Source: Roseiarcus sp963767245
GTDB taxonomy: Bacteria; Pseudomonadota; Alphaproteobacteria; Rhizobiales; Beijerinckiaceae
Assembly (NCBI GenBank): GCA_963767245.1
Contig: CAVYDG010000010.1
Coordinates: forward strand, 310,001 to 374,000
DNA: 64,000 nt
Direction: 5' to 3'
Shown here: piece by piece, positions 38,631 to 48,057 of the stretch
How the letters are laid out: the number at the start of each line of letters is the position of its first letter
Numbering within the stretch: the first letter of the stretch is position 1
Made by a program: the position numbers and the translations under genes
Notes under the pieces: generated by a model
Told to the model about the DNA's origin: nothing
Seen by the model: the letters and a program-made list of their open reading frames with translations, nothing else
Databases searched by the model: none

Positions 38631-38879
38631 ATGATCAAGACCACGGCCGCCTATGTGCGGGGCGCCATCCCTGACGCCAGCGCGCCCTTCTCCGCCTATT
38701 TCGCCGATAAGGAGCCGATCGACGGAAAGATCACCGTCGTCGACCTCACCGACAGCACGTGCCGCTGGCCGACTGGGAATCCACGCGAACTCAACACGTT
38801 CCGCTATTGCGGCGAGGCCGCAAGCGGAATCTACTGCGCGCGCCACGCCCAGCTCGCCTATCTGCCGAGAGCCGCCTGA
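38631..38879 (+). CDS. GcrA-like protein, C-terminal domain only
   Basis: Protein of 82 residues whose second half (CRWPTGNPRE, FRYCGEAASGIYCARHAQLA) matches the C-terminal cysteine/histidine segment of GcrA, the alphaproteobacterial cell-cycle regulator that works with sigma-70 at CcrM-methylated promoters. The N-terminal helix-turn-helix of true GcrA (about 170 residues) is missing. ATG 38631 gives a short unrelated head. It may be a small GcrA paralogue or a decayed copy. Confidence 0.7.
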   Translation: MIKTTAAYVRGAIPDASAPFSAYFADKEPIDGKITVVDLTDSTCRWPTGNPRELNTFRYCGEAASGIYCARHAQLAYLPRAA

Positions 38880-38951
38880 TCAAGGCCGGGTCAACAGAGC
38901 ACCCCGCCCCGGGGTCCCTTGGTCTCCGGCCGCTGGATCCAGGCTCCGCCC

Positions 38952-40184
38952 TCACGCCCCGACCTTGCCCCTCAGCCAGAGCGCGTAGAGCGCCGCGGCG
39001 GCGACCGCGCCGCCGCTCATGATGACGCCGAGCGCGACCGGCGAAGCGTTGGCGTAGAGCGCGGCCGCGGCCAAGCCGCCGATAGCCCCGAATAGCATCT
39101 GCGCCGTGGTGACGACCGCCGACGCGAGGCCCGCGATCTCGGGCAGCGGGTGGATCGCCTCGTGGACCGCATTGGGAAAAACGAGGCCGAACGCCGAAAT
39201 GTAGATCATCACCAGCCCGGCGACAATGAACGCCGAACCAGCGCCGGCGAGCCCGACTGTGAGCAGCGCCAGCGCAGATACGCATTCGATTATGAGCGCG
39301 GCGTCGAGCACCGCCGTCGGCCTGATATGGCGGTTGAGCAGCCAGGCGTTGATCGTCGAGCCGACAATCACCCCCGACGCCGTGATCGCGAACAGGGCAG
39401 CGAAGCCGGTCTTCGACACGCCATAGCCCTGCATGAACAGGAGCGGCGAAACATTGACATAGGCGAAGAGGCCCGCGAACAGGAAGCCGCCGAGCAGCGA
39501 GAAGCCGGCGCAAGCGGGGTTGGTCAGCGCCCGCCGATATCCGGCGAAGACCGCGGACGGGGCCAGGCTCTGGCGGTTCCCGGCGGCGTGCAACTCCTCG
39601 AACAGAACAATGGCGAGCAGGGTCACGAGAGCGGAGACCATGGTCAGGATGGCGAAGATCAGGCGCCACGAGCCGAACGAGAGAATCGCCGCGCCGAGCG
39701 CGGGCGCGATGAGCGGTCCGGCGCTGAAAACGAGCGAGACGGCGGCGAGCTGCAGTCGCGCCTCGCGGCCTTCGAACAGGTCGCGGATGATTGCGCGCGG
39801 CAGGATGCCGACCGCGCCCGCGGCCGCGCCCTGCACCAGCCGAAAAGCGAGCAGCGCGTCGATCGATGGCGCGAGCGCCGCGCCGGCGGAGGTGAGCGTA
39901 AATACAGCGAGACCGCCCGCCATGATCGCTTTGCGGCCGAACCGGTCCGCGAGGGGGCCAACCACGATCGGCGCCGTCGAGAAGCCGGCGATGAAGATTG
40001 CGATCACCGCCGCCGCTTTCGTCTGCGGCGCGAGGAGATCCGCCTGAATCAGCGCCAGGCTTGGCAACGCAGTGTCGATCGCCAGCGGGGGCAAGACGGT
40101 CAGCAGGGCGAGAAAGAGGGTGAAGCCGAGCCCGTGAACGTTGAAGCGGGCCGTCGGGGCCGGAACGCGTGTCGGCGCGTTCAC
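38952..40184 (-). CDS. Bcr/CflA-type MFS drug efflux transporter
   Basis: Major facilitator of 410 residues with about 12 membrane segments. The DHA1 signature between segments 2 and 3, VVGPLADRFGRKAIMAGG, and the motif C-like region (AAVSLVFSAGPLIAPALGAA) place it with Bcr/CflA drug exporters. The substrate is unknown. crcB ends one base before it starts, so the two genes are probably one transcript. Confidence 0.88.
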   Translation of the reverse strand: MNAPTRVPAPTARFNVHGLGFTLFLALLTVLPPLAIDTALPSLALIQADLLAPQTKAAAVIAIFIAGFSTAPIVVGPLADRFGRKAIMAGGLAVFTLTSAGAALAPSIDALLAFRLVQGAAAGAVGILPRAIIRDLFEGREARLQLAAVSLVFSAGPLIAPALGAAILSFGSWRLIFAILTMVSALVTLLAIVLFEELHAAGNRQSLAPSAVFAGYRRALTNPACAGFSLLGGFLFAGLFAYVNVSPLLFMQGYGVSKTGFAALFAITASGVIVGSTINAWLLNRHIRPTAVLDAALIIECVSALALLTVGLAGAGSAFIVAGLVMIYISAFGLVFPNAVHEAIHPLPEIAGLASAVVTTAQMLFGAIGGLAAAALYANASPVALGVIMSGGAVAAAALYALWLRGKVGA

Positions 40185-40185
40185 C

Positions 40186-40581
40186 TCAGGTCCCTTTGAG
40201 CTGGTTCAGCGCGTTGGCTGCGACAAATCCAGCCCAGACCGCGAGCAGGCAAAGAGCGACCGACAAGACGATGTTGGCACCGGCGAGCACGGTCTCGCCG
40301 CCGCGGGCGAGATTGAGCGTCTGCAGGCTGAAGGACGAGAAGGTGGTGTAGCCGCCGCAGAGGCCGGCCATGACGAATTGGCGGGTGTCCGAGCCGGCGA
40401 AAACGCGCCCGTCCGGCGCCGTCAGGGCGGCGAAAAAGCCGATCACGAACGAGCCGGTGACGTTGACGATGAGCGTCCCGAACGGAAAGGTCTCGCCGAC
40501 ATGCTGCGCTGCGAGGCCCGACACGAAAAAGCGCGCTCCCCCGCCGAGCGCACTGCCCAGCATGACCCAGAGATACGTCAT
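40186..40581 (-). CDS. crcB: Fluoride ion channel CrcB/FluC
   Basis: Small dimeric fluoride channel of 131 residues with four membrane segments. GSALGGGARFFVSG, the Asn-bearing FPFGTLIVNVTGSFVIG and the TTFSSFSLQ motif with the phenylalanine box are intact. No fluoride riboswitch could be matched in the short upstream spacer. Confidence 0.94.
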   Translation of the reverse strand: MTYLWVMLGSALGGGARFFVSGLAAQHVGETFPFGTLIVNVTGSFVIGFFAALTAPDGRVFAGSDTRQFVMAGLCGGYTTFSSFSLQTLNLARGGETVLAGANIVLSVALCLLAVWAGFVAANALNQLKGT

Positions 40582-40742
40582 TGATCGTCAGAATCCGTCC
40601 GATGGGTGTCGCCGACCTTAGAAGCCATTGCGCGTTCAAGCGCAAGCGCAAGCAGCTGCGCGGGCCCTGCGTTCAAACTTCCGGTCTCGTCCCTTCGCCT
40701 GCTGCCGCTGGTCCGGCTGAGACTGGCGCAACCGAAACAGGG

Positions 40743-41654
40743 TCAGGCGGCGGGCGCGGGCCCGTCAGACGAGGCGTTCGCGCTCGCGGCGATCAGCTTG
40801 TCTTGCGTTTTGGTCTCAAAATCGCTTGCGTCGTGGCGCTCGTGCAGCTGGCTCGAAGGCTCGCCGGAGGTCCGGTTGACGATGCGTCCTCGCTTGACGG
40901 CCGGACGGGCGGCGACTGCCTCAACCCAGCGCAGGACGTTCTTGTATTCGTGCACGCTGAGAAATTCGGTCGCGCCGTAGCTGTCGGAGCGCGCCAGGCC
41001 GCCGTACCAGGGCCAGATCGCCATGTCGGCGATCGTGTAGGCGTCGCCAGCCATATATTTGACCTCGGCGAGGCGGCGGTCGAGCACATCAAGCTGGCGC
41101 TTGACCTCCATCGCGTAGCGGTCGATCGCATATTCGATCTTCGTCGGCGCATAGGCGTAGAAGTGGCCGAAGCCGCCGCCGAGGAAGGGCGCCGCGCCCA
41201 TTTGCCAGAAAAGCCACGAAAGACATTCGGCTCGCGGGCCGGGCTCGGATGGGAGGAAGGCGCCGAACTTCTCGGCGAGATAAAGAAGGATCGCCCCCAA
41301 TTCGAAGATGCGGATCGGCGTCTCTCCGCTGCGGTCGACCATCGCCGGGATCTTGGAATTGGGATTGATGGCGACGAAACCGCTGCCGAACTGCTCGCCC
41401 TTGCCGATGCTGATAAGCCAGGCGTCGTATTCGGCGCCTTTGTTGCCCAGCGCGAGCAACTCTTCGAGCATGATCGTCACCTTCTGGCCGTTCGGCGTCG
41501 CCAACGAGTAAAGCTGAAGGGGATGTCGGCCGACCGGCAATTCCTTATCGTGGGTAGAGCCGGCGATCGGGCGGTTGATGGACGCGAACTGGCCTCCATT
41601 CGGCTTGTTCCAGGTCCAGACTTTCGGCGGCGTGTACTCGGAGGCATTGCTCAT
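40743..41654 (-). CDS. yghU: Glutathione-dependent disulfide-bond oxidoreductase YghU
   Basis: Nu-class glutathione transferase-like protein of 303 residues, cytoplasmic, with disulfide reductase activity in the family. N-terminal KVWTWNKPNGGQFASINRP and the thioredoxin-fold LYSLATPNGQKVTIMLEE are diagnostic, as is GGGFGHFYAYAP later. The last 30 residues are Ser/Ala-rich and longer than usual. It stands alone, divergent from the ArsR gene. Confidence 0.92.
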   Translation of the reverse strand: MSNASEYTPPKVWTWNKPNGGQFASINRPIAGSTHDKELPVGRHPLQLYSLATPNGQKVTIMLEELLALGNKGAEYDAWLISIGKGEQFGSGFVAINPNSKIPAMVDRSGETPIRIFELGAILLYLAEKFGAFLPSEPGPRAECLSWLFWQMGAAPFLGGGFGHFYAYAPTKIEYAIDRYAMEVKRQLDVLDRRLAEVKYMAGDAYTIADMAIWPWYGGLARSDSYGATEFLSVHEYKNVLRWVEAVAARPAVKRGRIVNRTSGEPSSQLHERHDASDFETKTQDKLIAASANASSDGPAPAA

Positions 41655-41916
41655 TCTCGGGGCTCCGGATGTCGTAAAGTTTCACGCGGCCGGCGGCGCG
41701 CGGTCGCGACGCACGAAGAGCATATGGCGGAGGACCGACGGGCCGCGCAGGGGCGACCCGATCATACTTGTACAACGGTTGCTCACATTCGCGTGATCGC
41801 TGTCAAGGCGACCAGGACCCCTCGCGGGCCGCGCAGAACCCCCCAGTGAAGAGGGACAGGGGTCGGGGTGAAACCAAAGCCCTTGCTTATCTATTGCCGC
41901 CGCGATACTAAGGCAT

Positions 41917-42273
41917 ATGCTTAACTATTCGGCTCCGCTCGACCGTGCGTTCCAGGCGCTCGCCGACCCGACCCGACGGACGATGGTCGAGCGGCTGACG
42001 CAGGGGCCAGCGTCAGTCAGCGAGCTGAAGAGGCCGCTCAAGATGTCGCTGCCGGCGGTGTTGCAGCACCTCGCGGTGCTCGAGACCTCCGGGCTCGTCG
42101 TCTCGGAGAAAGCAGGACGGGTGCGCACCTGCCGCATCAATCCCCCGGCGCTCGCCGAAGCCGAGCGCTGGATCGCCGAGCGGCGCCTCGAATGGGAGCG
42201 GCGCTTCGACCGGCTCGGCGAATACTTCAAATCCCTGAACAGCGAAGGAGACACGAATGAGCAAGATCGATAG
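41917..42273 (+). CDS. ArsR-family transcriptional regulator
   Basis: Winged-helix regulator of 118 residues. FQALADPTRRTMVERLTQG and the recognition helix LKMSLPAVLQHLAVLETSGL are typical. No metal-binding Cys motif is seen; the type paired with an SRPBCC gene is common. It overlaps the next gene by 17 bases, so they are coupled. Confidence 0.92.
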   Translation: MLNYSAPLDRAFQALADPTRRTMVERLTQGPASVSELKRPLKMSLPAVLQHLAVLETSGLVVSEKAGRVRTCRINPPALAEAERWIAERRLEWERRFDRLGEYFKSLNSEGDTNEQDR

Positions 42274-43210
42274 CGTCGCCGGCAAGGTCGATCCGGCCGC
42301 GGTGCGCGTTTCGCGCGTCTTCGCGGCGCCAAGGCAGACGGTATTCACCGCCTGGAGCTCGGCCGACCGCATCAAGCGATGGTTCTGCCCGGACGGCTAT
42401 TCGGTTCCCGAGGCGACGGTTGAGATGCGCGTCGGCGGACGGTTCGAAGTCTGCATGCGCTCGCCGGAAGGCGTCGATCATTGGACGCGGGGGACGTTCA
42501 CCGAGGTCGTCGCCTCCGAGCGCCTCACGATCGACCATCATGTGATCGACCCGTGCGGCGGCGGTCCGCTGTTCAGCGCCGTCACCCGGGTCAGTTTCAG
42601 TGACGACGGCGCCGCCCGAACGTTGATGGAGGTCGTGCAGACCTACTCGGCCGCAAGCGCGGGCCAGGCGGAACAAATGCTGAAGGGCGCGCCCGAGGGT
42701 TGGCGCCAGACGCTCGACAAGCTCGAGGCGGAAGTCGCGCGCATGCACGGCGTCGTCCGCTCCGTCGTCCACGGCGCCTTCAGTCTCGAGCGCATTTACG
42801 ACGCGACGGCGAACGAAGTGTACAATGCGCTGTCCGACAAGGAGGCCAAGAGCCGCTGGTTCTTCGGCCCCGCGGGATGGCGACTGATCGAGCGGACCAT
42901 GGATTTCCGGGTCGGCGGCCGCGAGCGGGTCAAAGGCGGTTTCGAGGGCGGCGTGACCACGACCTTCGACGCGGTCTATCATGACATCGTTCCGCTCGAG
43001 CGGATCGTCTACACCTACGAGATGCATCTTGACGACCGCAAGATTTCGGTCTCGCTCGCCACCCTGCAGATCAAGCCGGAGGGCAAGGGACGGACGAAGC
43101 TCGTGATCGACGAGCAGGGCGCCTTCCTCGACGGCTACGACGATGCCGGGTCGCGCGAACGCGGGACGCGGGACCTTCTCGACAAGATCGGCGCGTCGCT
43201 GCGGTCCTAA
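42257..43210 (+). CDS. Tandem SRPBCC (AHSA1-like) domain protein
   Basis: Cytoplasmic protein of 317 residues with two START-fold SRPBCC domains: residues about 15-150 (VSRVFAAPRQTVFTAWSSAD) and about 170-315 (FSLERIYDATANEVYNALSD). These domains bind hydrophobic ligands; many with ArsR partners are stress-linked but of unknown substrate. Single-domain forms are more usual, so this looks like a duplication or fusion. Confidence 0.88.
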   Translation: MSKIDSVAGKVDPAAVRVSRVFAAPRQTVFTAWSSADRIKRWFCPDGYSVPEATVEMRVGGRFEVCMRSPEGVDHWTRGTFTEVVASERLTIDHHVIDPCGGGPLFSAVTRVSFSDDGAARTLMEVVQTYSAASAGQAEQMLKGAPEGWRQTLDKLEAEVARMHGVVRSVVHGAFSLERIYDATANEVYNALSDKEAKSRWFFGPAGWRLIERTMDFRVGGRERVKGGFEGGVTTTFDAVYHDIVPLERIVYTYEMHLDDRKISVSLATLQIKPEGKGRTKLVIDEQGAFLDGYDDAGSRERGTRDLLDKIGASLRS

Positions 43211-43218
43211 GCCTCCGC

Positions 43219-43402
43219 CGTCCTGTCCGGGCTTGTCCCGGCCATCCACGCCGCGCCGCTGCGAAAGACAAGTCCCCCGTCGGCGCAACCGGCGGCAGGC
43301 GGTTGCTAAGCTCTTTCGCGTTTGCCTGCGTGCGTTCGATGCGCCGAACCCCATGGACGGATTGCCTGGACAAGCCAGGACAAGCCGGGCCATGACGACT
43401 TG
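43219..43402. repeat. Inverted pair of Rhizobiales intergenic repeats
   Basis: CCGGGCTTGTCCCGGCCATC near 43227 and, at the far end near 43368-43400, a degenerate copy in opposite orientation (TGGACAAGCCAGGACAAGCC). The same element occurs near 32183. No gene is seen in this spacer. Confidence 0.65.
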
Positions 43403-43424
43403 AGGGCCCGAGCCGAGGCGCCCC

Positions 43425-43709
43425 TCAGTCGTCGTTCGAGGCGTTGAGGTCGTCCCAGCCGATGTACTTGGAGTCGCTTCCCTTGCGAAGCCGAACCCCT
43501 GCGCCGCCGCCGTTCTTGGCGATGAATGCGACGCCGGCGGATTCGAGCGCCGCGCGCATCCTGTCGATCGCCTCGGCCGAGACGCCGTCGGACGCGCCGG
43601 TCTCGAACCGGTCGACGGTCGAGAGCGGCACACTGGCGGCGTCGGCGAGATCCGCCTGCGACAAGCCGATGAGGGCGCGCGCGGCTCTGACCTGGGCGGC
43701 TTCGATCAT
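43425..43709 (-). CDS. Small HTH (XRE-type) protein
   Basis: Protein of 94 residues with a helix-turn-helix (ARALIGLSQADLADAASVPL, then STVDRFETGASDGVSAEAID) and a basic tail. It starts 10 bases after the radical SAM gene ends, so it is the second gene of that operon. Its target is unknown. Confidence 0.82.
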   Translation of the reverse strand: MIEAAQVRAARALIGLSQADLADAASVPLSTVDRFETGASDGVSAEAIDRMRAALESAGVAFIAKNGGGAGVRLRKGSDSKYIGWDDLNASNDD

Positions 43710-43719
43710 CGCGCTCGGG

Positions 43720-45561
43720 TCATTCCGCCGGCGCCGCCGAAATCGTGGCGGGGGCAGGCCGCCCGGAATCGCGAATGCTGTCGCCGAGCGCCTTGCGCGC
43801 CAGCGCCGCTTCGCCGCCGGAGGTCGCGTGATAGAGCGAGAGCTGCTCGAATTCGTCCTCGCGTGGCGGCGCGATGGCGAGGTCGGTGTAGGTCCACCGG
43901 TCCGGAGCGTTCAGGACCTCGTTGAGGATACGCCGGGTCCGGAGGAAAAATCGCGAGTAGTGGAACGCCTTGAGCGCGATCCCGCCCCAATAGCGCGGAT
44001 AGAAGACGAACGGCGATTCCAGCGGCAAGCTGCGCCGGCGATCGCGGCGGTATTTGAGACGGAAGGCGCCGCCTTCAAGCGGATGCACACCCTCCTGCTC
44101 GATCATCAGCTTGAACCACATGATTGTGCTTGTGATCGGTTTCGGCCGGCCGTTCGGGATCTGGGCGGCGCGTTTTAGGATCGTGCGGATGTGCTCGGGC
44201 GTATAATAGGTGGCCCAGGCCGCCCGGTAGGCGTCCTCCCACTCCTGGTCGGTCATCTTCGGATGATGCGCCACGCGATGGTCGAGGTCGTATTTGTTGA
44301 TGTCGGGGTCCATCCAGACGCCCTTCTTCAACAGGGTCTTGTGGTCCTCCGAGCCCGGCAGCGGGGTTAAGAAGAAGAACTCGAGAATATCGAGCGGCAG
44401 TTCGCGCTTGATGATCTCGATGTCGCGCAGGATCGATTCCTTCGTATCCGCCGGGAAGCCGAGGATGTAGCCGGCGAAGGTCAGCGCGCCATGGGCGCGC
44501 CACTTCTGCAGCATGACGCGATATTCGGTGATCTTGTTCTGCCGCTTCTTGGCGGTGATGAGATTCTCGGGGTTGATGTTCTCAAGCCCGATGAAGATTC
44601 GCCGCGCTCCCGCCTTGGTCGCCTTCTCGATGAAATTCGGGATCTTGTGGCAGAGCGTGTCGACCTGGATGGTGAAGCCGCAGTGGATGCCCTCTTCCTG
44701 AAGCTTGATCACCCGGTCGAGCAAAATCTCCCAGTCGCTGTTGCGGGCGAAATTGTCGTCGGTGATGAAGAACCGGTCGATGCCCTGCGCCCTGTTTTCG
44801 CGAATGATCTGTTCCAGATCATCGGGCGTGCGGAAGCGGCTCTTGCGGCCCTGCACGTTGATGATGGTGCAGAACGAGCACTGATACGGGCAGCCGCGGC
44901 CGAGGTCGATCGATGAATAGTGGCCGGTCGTCCGCGCGAGATGTTGGCGCGGCAGGATCGGCGCAGGCTCGCCCTCGAGCGAAGGCAGTTTGTCCATGAA
45001 ATTGTAAAGCGGCTTCATCTCGCCGCGCCATGCGTCGCCGAGCACCTCGTCGAGCCGATGTTCCTCCGCTTCGCCCGCGAACAGCGCGATTCCAAGCGCC
45101 TGCGCCTCCTTGAGCTCGACTGGCATCTCGGGCAGCATGGCGATGCAGCCGGAGACATGGAACCCGCCGATGCAGACCTGGAGGCCCGCGGCGCGGAACT
45201 CGCGCGCGAGGTCCATCGAGCGCGGGTATTGATTCGACTGCACCCCGACGATCCCGATCAGCGCGCGTCCGCCGCGACGCTTCAGGTCGGCGATGATGCG
45301 TTTTGGATGGACGCGCCGGTTGGTCTCATCATAAGTCTCGACGGCGAAGTCGATTCCAGGCCCCAGCACCTGACGCTTCCGCGCGTCCTCCACCAGGCTA
45401 TACATGCAGGCAAGCGTGTTGGACGGCAGCGCCGAGCGATACCACTGGATCGGATAGCCGTCGTCGTCGTAGTGGGTCGGCTTGACGAGGACGAAGGTAA
45501 ATAGCGAATCCGGCGCGCTTGAACCGCGCTTGGTCTCGATTGAACTCGACAAAGCGTCCAT
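43720..45561 (-). CDS. B12-binding domain radical SAM protein
   Basis: Protein of 613 residues. An N-terminal cobalamin-binding Rossmann domain (LIGIVGVQSNQYPRSMDLAR, GGFHVSGC) precedes a radical SAM domain whose cluster motif is GRGCPYQCSFCTIINVQGRK near residue 230. The C-terminal 150 residues hold WATYYTPEHIRTILKRA, usual for this B12-SAM subfamily. Such enzymes methylate unactivated carbons or rearrange substrates, but the substrate here is unknown. Confidence 0.9.
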   Translation of the reverse strand: MDALSSSIETKRGSSAPDSLFTFVLVKPTHYDDDGYPIQWYRSALPSNTLACMYSLVEDARKRQVLGPGIDFAVETYDETNRRVHPKRIIADLKRRGGRALIGIVGVQSNQYPRSMDLAREFRAAGLQVCIGGFHVSGCIAMLPEMPVELKEAQALGIALFAGEAEEHRLDEVLGDAWRGEMKPLYNFMDKLPSLEGEPAPILPRQHLARTTGHYSSIDLGRGCPYQCSFCTIINVQGRKSRFRTPDDLEQIIRENRAQGIDRFFITDDNFARNSDWEILLDRVIKLQEEGIHCGFTIQVDTLCHKIPNFIEKATKAGARRIFIGLENINPENLITAKKRQNKITEYRVMLQKWRAHGALTFAGYILGFPADTKESILRDIEIIKRELPLDILEFFFLTPLPGSEDHKTLLKKGVWMDPDINKYDLDHRVAHHPKMTDQEWEDAYRAAWATYYTPEHIRTILKRAAQIPNGRPKPITSTIMWFKLMIEQEGVHPLEGGAFRLKYRRDRRRSLPLESPFVFYPRYWGGIALKAFHYSRFFLRTRRILNEVLNAPDRWTYTDLAIAPPREDEFEQLSLYHATSGGEAALARKALGDSIRDSGRPAPATISAAPAE

Positions 45562-45658
45562 GATGTCCCGTTTATTCCGTGAATTGCAGCTTGGCTAGCA
45601 CGGGACGGCCTGACCGGGCAAATCGCCGCCGCTGTTCAGGCGATTGCGAGGCGCGCGC

Positions 45659-46273
45659 TCACATCGGGGGCACGAGCCCGTCCTTGCCGACGGCCACATA
45701 TGCGGCGTTGATTGAGCCGTCGTCCTGTTTCGGCCCACGGGCTATGATCGCTGCGCCGGGCCTGAGGTCGGTTTGCGCGCCCGGCGCGATGGCGACGATC
45801 GCCGTGTTGGAATCGACTACAATCGTTTGTTCGCCCCCCTTATAGGCCACGGTGAGCCTGGGGCCGCTGGCAGCGTCAACGCGCGCCGTGATGGCGCCAT
45901 TGGTCATGCTGCTGCCGGGCGCGAGATCGAACGGGCGGCTGCCCTCGCCCGTTCCCCGCATCGCGTCGGGAAAGATGTGTACTTCCATAGCCTTGAGCTC
46001 GCCTCCGTCGCCTGGCGCGGCCGCGACGCCGACGAATGTCCCGGCCTTGACGTCGGCGAGGGTCGCCGGAACCACCAAAGCGAAGCGGGTCTTGGGGCTG
46101 ATATGAATGGTTCGTTCCTCGCCCGCCCGCGTTTTGACCCCGAGGCTAGCGCCGTCGGCGCTGATGGTCTCGATGGTCGCGCGCGCGGAGGCGATCGGCG
46201 CGTTCTGAGCGAAGGCCGGCGCCAGGATGGCGGAGGCCATGACAGCGACGAGGAGCGCTTTCGAAAGGGTCAT
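45659..46273 (-). CDS. Hypothetical exported protein
   Basis: Exported protein of 204 residues (signal MTLSKALLVAVMASAILAPA, cleavage near AFA-QN). The mature part has beta-rich repeats such as GASLGVKTRAGEERTIHISP and GTFVGVAAAPGDGGELKAME, resembling the OB-like repeats of DUF5666 proteins. Function unknown. ATG 46273 starts the signal peptide. Confidence 0.65.
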   Translation of the reverse strand: MTLSKALLVAVMASAILAPAFAQNAPIASARATIETISADGASLGVKTRAGEERTIHISPKTRFALVVPATLADVKAGTFVGVAAAPGDGGELKAMEVHIFPDAMRGTGEGSRPFDLAPGSSMTNGAITARVDAASGPRLTVAYKGGEQTIVVDSNTAIVAIAPGAQTDLRPGAAIIARGPKQDDGSINAAYVAVGKDGLVPPM

Positions 46274-46325
46274 TGCGAAACTCCATAGGTGACGGACGGC
46301 GCGGAAGAGAACCAGATTCGTCATA

Positions 46326-46376
46326 GCCCGTCCGGAAGGACGGGCGTCTCTCGACGCCCTACGGCTCGCAATGACG
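46326..46376. repeat. Palindromic intergenic element
   Basis: An 8-bp stem GCCCGTCC (46326-46333) with GGACGGGC (46338-46345), then GTCTCTCGACGCCCT and GCTCGCAATGACGG. This composite is a frequent Rhizobiales intergenic repeat upstream of genes. Confidence 0.55.
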
Positions 46377-46456
46377 GACGGGTGTGATTGGGCGCTTTTA
46401 AACAACTGGCGCCGGCGTCTGCAACGTCTCGACCCGGTCACAACCCCGTGAGCGCT

Positions 46457-47887
46457 TCAGACCTTCACCTCGCTGCCGTCCTGGCTCCACCGGGTATGGA
46501 AGCTGCCCTCCCTGTCGAGGCGGCGGTAGGTGTGGGCGCCGAAATAATCGCGCAGGCCCTGCAGCAGATTGGCCGGACCGCGCGCGCGTCTGAGGCCGTC
46601 GTAATAGGCGAGCGACGAGGAGAAGGCCGGGGTGGGCACGCCATTTGCGACCGACAGCGCGATCACCTGCCGCCATGCAGCTTCGGTTCTCGTCACCGCG
46701 CTCAGGAAATAGTCGTCCAGCACGAGATTTGCGAGCTTCGCGTCCCGATCGTAGGCCTCCTTTATGCGGTCCAGAAATTTGGCGCGGATGATGCACCCGC
46801 CACGCCAGATCGTCGCCATGTCGCCGAGCTTGAGGTCCCATTTGAATTGGGCCGACGCGATCGACATCTGCTCGAACCCTTGTGCGTAGGCGATGATCTT
46901 GGAGGCGTAGAGGGCGTCGCGGATGGCGTCGATCTCGGCCTTCTCAGGCTTGCGTTTCGTTGGCGCGGGATGGGGCGTCTTCTTTTCCATCGTCAGGCGC
47001 ATGGCGCGATTGGCGGAAAGGACACGGGCGTAGACCGCCTCGGTGATCGCGGTCAGCGGTACGCCAAGCTCGAGCGCGTTTTGGGCCGTCCAGCGGCCGG
47101 TCCCCTTCTGCTCCGCCTCATCGAGGATGGCGTCGACCAGAGGCTTGCCCGTGCTGTCGGTCTTGCGCAAGACGGCCGCGGTGATCTCGATCAGGTAGCT
47201 GTCGAGGTCGCCTTGTTTCCAGGTCTGGAAGATTTCCGCCATCGCCGGCGCGCCAAGGCCATAGACGCTCTTCATGAGGTCGTAGGCCTCGGCGATGAGC
47301 TGCATGTCGGCATATTCGATGCCGTTATGCACCATCTTGACGTAGTGGCCCGCGCCCTGCGGGCCGATATAAGTGCAGCAGGGAACGCCATCGACCTGGG
47401 CCGCCATTTTGGTCAGCATCGGCGCGATGCGGTCCCAGGCTTCGCGGTCGCCGCCGGGCATCATGCTCGGGCCCTCGAGCGCGCCCTCCTCGCCGCCGGA
47501 GACGCCCATGCCGACGAAGCGGATTTTTTTCGCTTCGCAGGTCTGGTAACGGCGGGCGGTGTCGGTGAACAGCGAATTGCCGCCGTCGATGATGATGTCG
47601 CCCGCGTCGAGATGAGGCATGAGCTCGTCGATCACCTCGTCGACCGGGGGGCCAGCCTTGACCATGATGAGGATCGGGCGCGGTTTCGCGATGCTCGCGA
47701 CGAACTCGGACAGGCTCTTGCCCGGCAGGAAGCGGCCCTCGCCGCCATGCTCCGCGATCAGTTCGTCGGTTCGCTCGTGATTGCGATTGAAGACCGCGAC
47801 GCCGAACCCGTGATGCGCGGCGTTTCGCGCCAGATTCGCGCCCATGACGGCCAATCCCAGGATGCCGATGTCAGCTCGATCAGCCAT
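46457..47887 (-). CDS. gnd: 6-phosphogluconate dehydrogenase (decarboxylating)
   Basis: Oxidative pentose phosphate enzyme (EC 1.1.1.44), 476 residues, the long type. NADP loop IGILGLAVMGANLARNAAHH, substrate motif GVSGGEEGALEGPSMMPGG, catalytic Lys in GHYVKMVHNGIEYADMQ, and C-terminal FHTRWSQDG are present. ATG 47887 was chosen where the Rossmann strand begins. Alone on its strand here. Confidence 0.97.
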   Translation of the reverse strand: MADRADIGILGLAVMGANLARNAAHHGFGVAVFNRNHERTDELIAEHGGEGRFLPGKSLSEFVASIAKPRPILIMVKAGPPVDEVIDELMPHLDAGDIIIDGGNSLFTDTARRYQTCEAKKIRFVGMGVSGGEEGALEGPSMMPGGDREAWDRIAPMLTKMAAQVDGVPCCTYIGPQGAGHYVKMVHNGIEYADMQLIAEAYDLMKSVYGLGAPAMAEIFQTWKQGDLDSYLIEITAAVLRKTDSTGKPLVDAILDEAEQKGTGRWTAQNALELGVPLTAITEAVYARVLSANRAMRLTMEKKTPHPAPTKRKPEKAEIDAIRDALYASKIIAYAQGFEQMSIASAQFKWDLKLGDMATIWRGGCIIRAKFLDRIKEAYDRDAKLANLVLDDYFLSAVTRTEAAWRQVIALSVANGVPTPAFSSSLAYYDGLRRARGPANLLQGLRDYFGAHTYRRLDREGSFHTRWSQDGSEVKV

Positions 47888-48057
47888 GTGTCCTCCCATG
47901 CTCCCCGGTCCCGGACCTGTCTTAGCCAGCGCTCGCCGGCCAATCAAACGAGGAATCGGAGCCGCTCGAACAGACCGGAGGCGCCAGTCTGGCGCGCCGG
48001 CTTGACGGGACGGAGCGGAAGGGCCTTTCCTGCCGGTGATTTCACGGAGGCCCCGGC

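Noticed and set aside
40582..40742. Fluoride riboswitch upstream of crcB
   Set aside because: The conserved crcB-motif pairing was not found in the spacer.
42227..43633. Minus-strand frame of 468 codons over the SRPBCC gene
   Set aside because: Antisense shadow; the ArsR-SRPBCC pair on the plus strand is clear.
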